In this document: positions 1 to 5,682 of the stretch, piece by piece
How the letters are laid out: each line of letters starts with the position of its first letter
Numbering within the stretch: the stretch's first letter is position 1
Assembly (NCBI GenBank): GCA_009992615.1
Contig: JAACVA010000118.1
Span: forward strand, 1 to 7,681
DNA length: 7,681 bases
Direction: 5' to 3'
From: Rhodobacterales bacterium
GTDB lineage: Bacteria; Pseudomonadota; Alphaproteobacteria; Rhodobacterales; Rhodobacteraceae
The notes under the pieces: model-generated
What the model was told of the DNA's origin: nothing
The model's database searches: none
Seen by the model: only the letters and a program-made list of their open reading frames with translations
Program-made: the position numbers and the translations under genes

Positions 1-147
1 TTGCGCTGTCACGCTGTCAGACAAACGGTGGTGCCGGTCGCCGCCGACGATGATTTCAGCAGCTTCAAGAATGGCGCGGGTGGCGGGGGCAAGGCCCGCC
101 ATGCCGTCTTCACCGATACCGACAATATGCAACCAGGGGGGGGTCAT
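1..147 (-). CDS. cobL: Precorrin-6B C5,15-methyltransferase (decarboxylating), N-terminal fragment
   Basis: Only the first 49 codons are inside the window. The protein begins MTPPWLHIVGIGEDGMAGL and continues to a GGDRHHRL motif, the typical start of the CobL/CbiE methyltransferase domain: a beta strand, a GxGxDG S-adenosylmethionine-site loop, then a GGxRH motif. CobL methylates the ring at C5 and C15 and removes a carboxyl group from the C12 acetate side chain, giving precorrin-8X, the substrate of CobH encoded just upstream. The ATG at 147 overlaps the cobH stop as ATGA and follows a strong ribosome site, AAAGGAG at 161-155, seven bases away, so translation is probably coupled. Codons 2-4 contain a run of eight C. 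The C-terminal CbiT-like decarboxylating domain would lie outside the window, so I cannot tell CobL from a separate CbiE. Confidence 0.85.
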   Translation of the reverse strand, partial: MTPPWLHIVGIGEDGMAGLAPATRAILEAAEIIVGGDRHHRLSDSVTAQ

Positions 148-806
148 CGGACATCTCCTTTGGCGTCACCGGGTGGCGCGGTGTGCAGACCTGCAGCCAG
201 GGCATTGACCGCAGCGCTGGCCATGGCCGAACCGCCCCGCCGCCCGCGCAGCGCGACAAAATCGCAGCCCCGTGGATGCCCCGCCAGTTCCGCCTTGGAT
301 TCAGCAGCCCCGACGAACCCAACGGGAAAGCCGAGAATCACCGCCGGTTTGGGCCAGCCTGCGTCGAGCCGCTCCAACAGGTGGAACAGAGCGGTGGGGG
401 CATTTCCAATGGCCACCACCGCGCCTTCGACATGATCACGCCATGCCTCGACAGCCGCCGCTGAACGGGTTGTGCCGCTCCATGCCGCCCGCGCTGCGGT
501 ATCGGCATCGTTCAGCGTACAGATCACCGGATTGGCTGATGGCAGGTGGCGGCGGATGATACCGGCCGCCACCATTTCGCAATCGCACAAAACCGGCACC
601 CCCCTAGCCAGCGCCGCCTGTCCCGCCGCAAAGGCGCCCGCCGAAAACGCCAGACGGTCAGCAATCTCGACCATGCCGCAGGCGTGGATCAGCCGCACCA
701 CCAGAGCATCCAGCCCCGGCGGAAAGCGATCCAGCCGCGCCTCGGCCCGCACCTTTGCGAAGCTTTGCGCATAAATCGCAGCAGGGTCTTTTTCGTAGGG
801 GCGCAT
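144..806 (-). CDS. cobH: Precorrin-8X methylmutase
   Basis: CobH (CbiC in the anaerobic pathway) moves the C11 methyl group of precorrin-8X to C12, giving hydrogenobyrinate. The 220-residue protein has the full family pattern: N-terminal YEKDPAAIYAQSF, then RLIHACGM with His41, the counterpart of the known catalytic histidine. PVLCDCEMVAAGI, VAIGNAPTALF and LGFPVGFVGAAESK follow, and the C-terminal LRGRRGGSAMASAAVNAL. Length is normal. The ATG at 806 is chosen because MRPYEKDP is the expected family start, although the site before it (GAAAG, about four bases away) is weak. It is the third gene of the operon; its stop overlaps the start of cobL. The 76 bases separating it from cbiX carry an intergenic repeat, so expression may rely on readthrough from cbiX. 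Confidence 0.95.
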   Translation of the reverse strand: MRPYEKDPAAIYAQSFAKVRAEARLDRFPPGLDALVVRLIHACGMVEIADRLAFSAGAFAAGQAALARGVPVLCDCEMVAAGIIRRHLPSANPVICTLNDADTAARAAWSGTTRSAAAVEAWRDHVEGAVVAIGNAPTALFHLLERLDAGWPKPAVILGFPVGFVGAAESKAELAGHPRGCDFVALRGRRGGSAMASAAVNALAAGLHTAPPGDAKGDVR

Positions 807-835
807 CGGACTTTCGGGGGTTCGGGCCAGTGGCG

Positions 836-881
836 GGGGCGGATGCCTCCGGCGGGAGTATTTTTACAAAGAAGAAGCCGG
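836..881 (+). repeat. Intergenic repeat, copy 1
   Basis: The block GGGGCGGAT (836-844) is followed by a GC-rich hairpin segment GCCTCCGGCGG (845-855) and a 26-base core (856-881) starting GAGTATTT and ending AAGAAGAAGCCGG. The core matches 3592-3617 at 22 of 26 positions, and the GGGGCGGAT block is repeated exactly at 3581-3589. CTCC (847-850) can pair with GGAG (855-858). The copy begins directly after the cbiX stop and fills most of the cbiX-cobH gap, reading antisense to the operon. From memory, CCTCCGGCGGGAGTATTT-like sequences recur between genes in Rhodobacterales genomes; this was not checked. Confidence 0.7.
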
Positions 882-882
882 C

Positions 883-2076
883 TCAGGGTTTTGTCTTGCG
901 CACGCTTTCCGGGCCATGCGGGTGTTTGGCATGGGGATAAGGGGCGTGGTGGTGATCGTGGGCGTGGTGGTGATCGTGTGGATGGTCATGGTGGTGATGC
1001 GCATCCTGGGATACGAGGCGGCAAAGGCCGGTGCAAAAAGTATCGCACAGCGTGCAGTCGGCGACATTGCTGCCCGGCGCGCTGGCGCCCTGGCCTTCGA
1101 CGTGATGGTGGTGGCTTTGCTGCACCGCGCCCACCTCGGCCTCGAATCCCAGAACCTTTGTGCGGTATTTGCACAGCACGCAGGTGGGGGGTGGCGTTCC
1201 CGCAAAGGCGGGGTGGGTGCGGTCTTCGGGGCGGATGTGGCGATGCCGCCCATCCTCAAGCGCCAGCACCTGTTCACGGTAAGCGCAAAGCGCGCAGTTG
1301 GGCGGCGGATTGGCGCCGTCCTGTTCCAGCACACGTTCGGCGAAGGTTTCCAGTACCTTGTCGTGGTCGTTCAGGTAACCGGCCTTGACGAACTGGATCT
1401 CGGGGTGGCGCGCCGCCGCCTGATCGGTGAAACCATAGATCCGGTCGATCAGGATGCCGGTGAACAGGAAATACGGGAATACGACAATGCGTTTATAGCC
1501 CAGTTTCGCGGCATGGCTCAGGCAGGGTTCGACCAGCGGGAAGGTAACGCCGGAATACCCGGTTTCGACCCAGCCGAACCCCAGCCCTTCGTGCAACATC
1601 CGGGCGATCTTGGCCACATTGCCATTGGCATCGGGATCGGACGCGCCGCGCCCGATGACCACGAGGCAGGTGTCGTGCAGCGGGATGTCGCCGTGTTCGG
1701 CATTGGCGCTTGCGACCGCTTGCATCACCCGGGCCCCGGCGGCGGCGATCATTTTCGGATCGATCCCCAGTTCGCGGCCGTAATGCACCACCAGCCCGTG
1801 TTGCGCGGCATAGGTGTTCAGCACTGTGGGGATGTCGTTCTTGGCGTGCATCGCCGCGAACAACATGCCCGGCACGGCAAGGATACGATCACAGCCCGCC
1901 GCGCGCAGCCGGTCCAGACCATCGCGAATCACCGGGTTGGCAAATTCGAGATAGCCGTAATCGACCATCCAGTCGACAGGCAGGTAGCCGGGCAGCTTGT
2001 GTGCCAGCACCGCGAATTCATCCACCGCCGCCTGGCTGCGCGACCCGTGACCGCAGATCATCACACCGGTTTTCAT
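883..2076 (-). CDS. cbiX: Sirohydrochlorin cobaltochelatase CbiX, long form with Cys- and His-rich C-terminal extension
   Basis: The enzyme inserts Co2+ into sirohydrochlorin, the branch point from siroheme to cobalamin. The 397-residue protein has two related chelatase halves. The first (about 1-125) has MICGHGSR with active-site His10 and AMHAKNDIP with His77. The second (about 135-250) has VVIGRGASDPDANGN and FPYFLFTGIL. The extension, about 255-397, carries CALC at 261-264, CVLC at 299-302 and a Cys341, 344, 348, 352 cluster. It then has 16 histidines among residues 360-387. The first two CxxC motifs sit in a duplicated unit (PPPxCxLCxYRxxVL, 38-residue period). Long CbiX proteins such as that of Bacillus megaterium are known to have an Fe-S motif and a His-rich region; this one has more Cys motifs than I expect. 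The start ATG overlaps the stop of the upstream small gene (ATGA). Confidence 0.93.
   Translation of the reverse strand: MKTGVMICGHGSRSQAAVDEFAVLAHKLPGYLPVDWMVDYGYLEFANPVIRDGLDRLRAAGCDRILAVPGMLFAAMHAKNDIPTVLNTYAAQHGLVVHYGRELGIDPKMIAAAGARVMQAVASANAEHGDIPLHDTCLVVIGRGASDPDANGNVAKIARMLHEGLGFGWVETGYSGVTFPLVEPCLSHAAKLGYKRIVVFPYFLFTGILIDRIYGFTDQAAARHPEIQFVKAGYLNDHDKVLETFAERVLEQDGANPPPNCALCAYREQVLALEDGRHRHIRPEDRTHPAFAGTPPPTCVLCKYRTKVLGFEAEVGAVQQSHHHHVEGQGASAPGSNVADCTLCDTFCTGLCRLVSQDAHHHHDHPHDHHHAHDHHHAPYPHAKHPHGPESVRKTKP
943..978 (+). repeat. Perfect 18-base tandem repeat inside cbiX
   Basis: GGCGTGGTGGTGATCGTG occurs twice back to back (943-960 and 961-978) with no mismatch. On the coding (minus) strand it gives HDHHHA twice, CbiX residues 367-378. 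The adjoining bases to about 999 look like a degenerate further unit. The 18-base period keeps the frame, so slippage would lengthen or shorten the histidine tail without breaking the gene. Confidence 0.9.
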
Positions 2077-2291
2077 GCTTTGGCCTCGTCTTCTGCCTGC
2101 GAATCGGCGTCGGGGTCGGGCGCGGCGTCATCGTCGCGCTTGCCTTTCCAGGCCGCCCAGAGCCCGAGGGTGACGGCGATGCCGATGGCCGCGCCCGCGA
2201 TCCAGTGATCGTGGCCCGCATATTCGCCCAGGTGGCCCACATGGGCCAGAGCGGCGCCCGGAAACAGGATCAGAAAAACGGTCAGACGCAT
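2073..2291 (-). CDS. Small secreted/membrane protein with His motifs, possible cobalt or nickel handling
   Basis: A 72-residue protein heads the B12 operon. It starts MRLTVFLILFPGAALA, a clear signal peptide or first membrane segment, with likely cleavage after ALA. HVGHLGEYAGHDHW follows, with four histidines that could bind metal. One membrane segment comes next (about residues 29-46, IAGAAIGIAVTLGLWAAW), then a short basic KGKR stretch and an acidic Asp/Glu-rich tail. I place the start at the ATG at 2291 because AAAGGA (2303-2298) lies six bases upstream; a GTG at 2306 would add five residues. The His-x-Gly-His...Gly-x-Asp-His pattern before a membrane segment recalls the first part of HupE/UreJ nickel/cobalt permeases. 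It may belong to a small Rhodobacterales DUF family (I recall DUF6732, not verified). The stop overlaps cbiX, suggesting coupled expression and a metal role, but its function is unknown. Confidence 0.75.
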   Translation of the reverse strand: MRLTVFLILFPGAALAHVGHLGEYAGHDHWIAGAAIGIAVTLGLWAAWKGKRDDDAAPDPDADSQAEDEAKA

Positions 2292-2297
2292 CGCATA

Positions 2298-2303
2298 TCC
2301 TTT
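2298..2303 (-). promoter_or_regulatory. Ribosome binding site of the small membrane protein
   Basis: AAAGGA lies six bases before the ATG at 2291. It decides the start in favour of this ATG over the in-frame GTG at 2306, which overlaps the site itself. Confidence 0.6.
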
Positions 2304-2306
2304 CAC

Positions 2307-2577
2307 AGTTGCCCGTGGGCCGGATCGATGCGCGGGGTGTGTCCCCGGCTGACGATGCGCAGAGCGGGCCCCCTGCCTGGGTCGGCCTGCCCTGTGCCAC
2401 CTGTCCGGCCCCTGAGGGCGTCGTCACCCAGCTGTATACGGGCCATGCCCCGACGCCGCAATGGTGGATGCGGCGGACGCGGCAATCTGTGCGTTATCGC
2501 ACAGAGCACCTGCAAGGAGCGAGGTGTTGTGCAATCGCGTGATGGGATAGGGTAACGATGCAAGAAGGGGAGAGCGC
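2307..2577. promoter_or_regulatory. Divergent intergenic region: leader of the B12 operon and upstream region of the glutathione transferase gene
   Basis: This 271-base stretch separates the minus-strand B12 operon from the plus-strand glutathione transferase gene, so it should contain promoters for both. I found no convincing -35/-10 pair. Read on the minus strand it holds several inverted repeats. These are 2486-2505 (8-base arms), 2454-2475 (CGCCGCA/TGCGGCG, 8-base loop) and 2333-2347 (CGGGG/CCCCG, 5-base loop). A weaker wobble-containing stem lies near 2416-2430. The conserved boxes of the cobalamin riboswitch were sought in order and not found. Open frames cross the region on both strands, but none has a good ribosome site and a recognisable product. 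Confidence 0.5.
2486..2505. promoter_or_regulatory. Perfect 8+8 base inverted repeat, candidate operator or leader hairpin
   Basis: TCTGTGCG and CGCACAGA flank a TTAT centre. It lies 72 bases upstream of the glutathione transferase start and 195 bases upstream of the first B12 operon gene. The symmetry fits a dimeric repressor or activator site serving one or both divergent genes. As RNA on the minus strand it could instead form a strong tetraloop hairpin at the 5' end of the B12 leader. I cannot name a matching regulator: it contains TGT-N10-ACA, not the TGT-N12-ACA of PpsR/CrtJ, and does not fit FNR/FixK. Confidence 0.45.
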
Positions 2578-3552
2578 ATGGGACAATTGGTTGACGGCAT
2601 CTGGCATGACACCTGGTACGACACCAAGGAAAGCGGCGGCGCCTTCGTGCGGTCAAACGCCAGTTTCCGCAACTGGATCACCGCCGATGGCAGTGCGGGC
2701 CCATCGGGCGAGGCTGGGTTCAAGGCCGAGGCGGGGCGCTATCACCTGTATGTCTCGTATGCCTGTCCCTGGGCGAACCGGGCGCTGTTCTTTCGCGCGC
2801 TGAAGGGGCTGGACAATCTGATCGACGTTTCGGTCGTGCATCCCGACATGTTGTCGGAAGGGTGGAGCTTTGCGACCGATTTTCCGGGAACCACCGGCGA
2901 CAGGCTGTACGATCTGCCGTTTGCGCGGGATATTTACCTGAAGGCCAAGCCCGACATGAGCGGACGGGTGACCGTGCCAATCCTGTGGGACAAACAGCGC
3001 GAAACGATCGTCAGCAACGAAAGTTCTGAAATCATCCGGATGTTCAACAGCGCCTTTGACAGGCTGACCGGCAACACCGACGATTTCTGGCCCGCAGCCC
3101 TGCGCGCGGAGATCGAACCGGTGAACGCACGCATCTATGACACCGTGAACAACGGCGTGTACAAGGCCGGCTTCGCCACCACGCAATCGGCCTATGACGC
3201 CGCCGTGGGGCCATTGTTCGACAGCCTGGACTGGCTGGAGGGGCTGTTGGGCGACCGGCGTTACCTGATGGGCGAGAAAATAACCGAGGCGGACTGGCGG
3301 TTGTTTTCAACGCTGGTGCGGTTCGATCTGGTGTATCATCTGCATTTCAAATGCAATCGAAAGCGGATCATCGACTATCCGAACCTCTGGGCCTATACTC
3401 GCGAATTGTACCAATGGCCCGGCATCTCCGGAACGGTGCATTTCGGCCATATCGTGCGACACTATCATTACAGCCACGACACGATCAATCCCAACAGGAT
3501 CATTCCGATCAACCCTGTGCTGGATTGGTGGACGCCGCACGGTCGGGGGTAA
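2578..3552 (+). CDS. yqjG: Xi-class glutathione transferase, glutathionyl-hydroquinone reductase
   Basis: This cytosolic enzyme reduces glutathionyl-hydroquinones to free hydroquinones with a second glutathione, releasing GSSG; the family is YqjG in E. coli and Ecm4 in yeast. The 324-residue protein shows the diagnostic order: FRNWI (30-34), YACPWANRA with catalytic Cys63, and the glutathione-binding NESSEI (147-152). VNNGVYKAGFATTQ (190-203) and the alpha-helical C-terminal domain with EADWRLFSTLVRFD follow. The end carries HYHYSHDTINPNRIIPINP (about 295-313), a xi-class signature. Length is typical. The ATG at 2578 has AAGGGGAG five bases upstream, which excludes an out-of-frame ATG at 2558. 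It is a single gene, divergent from the B12 operon and convergent with the next gene. The local context gives no hint of its quinone substrate. Confidence 0.95.
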   Translation: MGQLVDGIWHDTWYDTKESGGAFVRSNASFRNWITADGSAGPSGEAGFKAEAGRYHLYVSYACPWANRALFFRALKGLDNLIDVSVVHPDMLSEGWSFATDFPGTTGDRLYDLPFARDIYLKAKPDMSGRVTVPILWDKQRETIVSNESSEIIRMFNSAFDRLTGNTDDFWPAALRAEIEPVNARIYDTVNNGVYKAGFATTQSAYDAAVGPLFDSLDWLEGLLGDRRYLMGEKITEADWRLFSTLVRFDLVYHLHFKCNRKRIIDYPNLWAYTRELYQWPGISGTVHFGHIVRHYHYSHDTINPNRIIPINPVLDWWTPHGRG

Positions 3553-3580
3553 ACCGCCGTGGGGGCTGTGCCGGCCGCCA

Positions 3581-3617
3581 GGGGCGGATTTGAGTATTTG
3601 AAGCAAGAAGAAGCCGG
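3581..3617 (+). repeat. Intergenic repeat, copy 2
   Basis: GGGGCGGAT (3581-3589), two T, then the 26-base core (3592-3617) matching 856-881 at 22 of 26 positions. Compared with copy 1, the GC-rich hairpin segment between the two blocks is reduced to TT. It lies 28 bases after the glutathione transferase stop, in the same orientation as that gene, within the gap between convergent genes. Confidence 0.7.
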
Positions 3618-3628
3618 GCGCGGACAAT

Positions 3629-3649
3629 CACGGCCGCGTCCCGGCCGTG
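3629..3649. terminator. Hairpin between convergent genes, possible bidirectional terminator
   Basis: CACGGCCG (3629-3636) and CGGCCGTG (3642-3649) form a perfect eight-base GC-rich stem with a five-base loop. It ends one base before the stop codon of the acyl-CoA synthetase gene (3650-3652) and lies 76 bases past the glutathione transferase stop. Neither strand has a proper T run after the stem, so termination is inferred mostly from position. Confidence 0.45.
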
Positions 3650-5536
3650 TCAGTCGGCCCATTCCCAGGCGTTGGTGAATTCGCCCAACACATGACCGAC
3701 GGTATCATCTTCGCGGGCATCGCCCCTCGCGATCCGCGCCACCAGACCGCGTTTCTTGTCCTCGACCACCTCGGCCACCCGGGCGCCGACCCCTGCCGCC
3801 TTCAGCGCGTCGTCATAGACCCGGCTGATGGCGCGGCGGCGCAGGTCGGGTTTGAACACCTTGCCCACGGCGGTTTTCGGCATTTCAGGAATGATCTCGA
3901 TGTATTTCGGCTGGGCGGCGCGTTCGCGCACGTTCTGGCGGGCATGTTCCATCAGGGTTTCGACCGTGCAATCCGACCCCGCCACCAGTTCGACATAGGC
4001 GCAGGGCAGTTCGCCTGCAAAGGCGTCGGGCTGACCGATGGCGCCGACCATCGCCACGGCTTCGTGACCGGCCAGCGCCTCTTCGATCTCGGCGGGGTCG
4101 ATGTTGTGGCCACCGCGGATGATCAGATCCTTGGCGCGCCCGGTGATCCAGAGATAGCCGTCGCCATCCATCCGACCCAGATCACCGGTGCGCAGATAGA
4201 TGTCGCGGTGAAACAGATCGTGGTTCTTGTCCGTTTCGGTATAGGTGGAACCGGCAAAGACGCCGGGGTTGGCGACGCAGATTTCGCCCACTGTATCGGT
4301 TTCACATTCCTGCACGCCCTCTGGCGTCTTTCGCAGGATCTTCACCTCGCAATAGGGGAAGGGGATGCCGACGCTGCCGATTTTCTTGATGCCGTCGATC
4401 GGGTTGATCGACACGAGGCAGGTTGCCTCGGTCAGGCCATAGCCTTCGACGATGGTAACGCCGGTGGCCTTTTCAAACCGTCTGTACAACTCTATCGGCA
4501 GGGGCGACGACCCCGAGAACGCCGTTTTGATCGACGACACGTCGGCGTTCACCGGGCGCTGCATCAGGGCCGAAATGGCGGTGGGCACAGTGATGACAAA
4601 GGTGATCTTCCAGCGCTCGATCAGTTTCCAGAAATTGTCGAAAACCCCGTCGCCGCGATAGCCTTGCGGCGTGGGAAATACCACATGGGCGCCGGATGAG
4701 ATCATCGCCATCAGGATCACATGACAGGCGAACACATGGAACAGCGGCAGCGGGCAAATCACGTTGTCCTGCTCGGTGAACAACAGGCGATGCCCCAGCC
4801 AGCCGTTATAGACCATGCCCGACACCTTGTGTTGCGCCACCTTGGGCATCCCTGTCGTACCGCCCGTGTGAAAATAGGCGGCGACGCGATCGACCTCGGG
4901 GTCGTCAAAGGCCAGCGTGGTGGGCCGTTTGGCAAGTTCTTTGGCAAAATCCAGCACCCTGGCACTGTGCGCCACCGAAACCTTGGGGCGCAGAAACGGC
5001 ACGATCCAGCTTTTGGGCGGGGTAAGATAGCGGTTCAGATCGACCTCAAGCACGGTTTTCACGTTTGGCGCCAATGCCACCGCCCGGGCCGCCTTTTGCG
5101 GCACATCGGTTTTCGGAAATGCCTTGAGCGTGACCAACACCTTTGCCCCGGTTTCACGCAGGATGGCGGCAATCTGTTCGGCGTCCAACAGCGGATTTAT
5201 CGGATTGGCAATTCCGGCGATGGTTCCCCCGATCAGGGTAACGGCGGCCTCAAGACAGTTGGGCAGCAGATAGGCCACCACATCGCTCGGCCCTACGCCC
5301 AGAGCACGAAACAGGTTGGCCGCCTGGGTGGTCTGTTGGTGAAACTGTGCCCAGGTCAGGGTTTCGGCGGGGGCCTTTGGCCCCGACAACAGCTGAAACG
5401 TGACCGCGGGGCGCGCGCCATGGCGGCTGGCCACCGAGGCCATGTAACGGTGCATCGTCTGCGGAACATCGCGCGCCTGCCATGGCATTTCCTGCTCGAT
5501 GACGTCGCGGTCGGCATACCCGGCAAATCTGGCCAT
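3650..5536 (-). CDS. AMP-forming acyl-CoA synthetase (ANL superfamily)
   Basis: The enzyme should activate a carboxylic acid with ATP to an acyl-adenylate and then transfer it to coenzyme A. From the ATG at 5536 it has 628 residues. All ANL core motifs are present: the phosphate-binding loop HTGGTTGMPK (223-232), YGLTEAT (366-372) and YLRTGDLG (447-454, with the ribose-binding Asp452). The hinge GRAKDLIIRGG (466-476) and the adenylation lysine in PKTAVGK (Lys559) complete the set. Nothing in the sequence fixes the substrate; length and style suggest a medium- or long-chain fatty acyl or related acid. A GTG at 5575 would add 13 residues. I prefer ATG 5536 because MARFAGYADRDVIE looks like a family start and GGGGAG (5552-5547) lies ten bases before it. 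A TTGACG at 5634-5629 could be a -35 element, without a clear -10. Confidence 0.92.
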   Translation of the reverse strand: MARFAGYADRDVIEQEMPWQARDVPQTMHRYMASVASRHGARPAVTFQLLSGPKAPAETLTWAQFHQQTTQAANLFRALGVGPSDVVAYLLPNCLEAAVTLIGGTIAGIANPINPLLDAEQIAAILRETGAKVLVTLKAFPKTDVPQKAARAVALAPNVKTVLEVDLNRYLTPPKSWIVPFLRPKVSVAHSARVLDFAKELAKRPTTLAFDDPEVDRVAAYFHTGGTTGMPKVAQHKVSGMVYNGWLGHRLLFTEQDNVICPLPLFHVFACHVILMAMISSGAHVVFPTPQGYRGDGVFDNFWKLIERWKITFVITVPTAISALMQRPVNADVSSIKTAFSGSSPLPIELYRRFEKATGVTIVEGYGLTEATCLVSINPIDGIKKIGSVGIPFPYCEVKILRKTPEGVQECETDTVGEICVANPGVFAGSTYTETDKNHDLFHRDIYLRTGDLGRMDGDGYLWITGRAKDLIIRGGHNIDPAEIEEALAGHEAVAMVGAIGQPDAFAGELPCAYVELVAGSDCTVETLMEHARQNVRERAAQPKYIEIIPEMPKTAVGKVFKPDLRRRAISRVYDDALKAAGVGARVAEVVEDKKRGLVARIARGDAREDDTVGHVLGEFTNAWEWAD

Positions 5537-5661
5537 GGTGTGGTTTCTCCCCTCCCTGGGTGTGCTTTGGCGCACGCCCGTGCTTATCCCGCAACGATGA
5601 AGGGATTGGCGCCATACCGCAAGCGCGGCGTCAAAACCGACGCTGCGTCAGAAACCGGTGT

Positions 5662-5682
5662 GCCGCCGGGTCACTCGGCGGC
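5662..5682 (-). terminator. Weak hairpin at the 3' end of the ABC transporter gene
   Basis: GCCGCCG (5662-5668) and CGGCGGC (5676-5682) can pair around a seven-base loop that contains the stop codon of the ABC transporter gene. No T run follows on the minus strand, so it may be chance in GC-rich DNA or only a 3' end stabiliser. Confidence 0.25.

Noticed and set aside
546..1388. Plus-strand open frame of 280 codons across cobH, the repeat and the cbiX tail
   Set aside because: It crosses two recognised opposite-strand genes and is rich in Arg/Gly/Pro, as expected of a GC-rich shadow frame.
916..2208. Long plus-strand open frame (430 codons) opposite cbiX
   Set aside because: It is antisense to a clearly recognised gene; long opposite-strand frames are expected in GC-rich coding DNA, and the translation is low-complexity with no family resemblance.
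2486..2505. PpsR/CrtJ or FNR-type binding site
   Set aside because: The spacing is TGT-N10-ACA rather than TGT-N12-ACA, and the half-sites do not match TTGAT-N4-ATCAA.
2309..2542. Plus-strand open frame of 77 codons in the divergent region (includes PCATCPAPEG)
   Set aside because: It has no ATG at its beginning, only a TTG without a ribosome site, and no recognisable family; chance or an old remnant cannot be separated.
2292..2577. Cobalamin riboswitch before the B12 operon
   Set aside because: Fragments resemble riboswitch pieces on the minus strand (GGGCAACTGTGA near 2304-2315 and AGCCGGGGACAC near 2340-2351). They are in the wrong order and the remaining conserved boxes are missing.
5537..5670. 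Promoter for the acyl-CoA synthetase gene (TTGACG at 5634-5629)
   Set aside because: No acceptable -10 element lies 16-18 bases downstream, so it is mentioned only within the gene entry.
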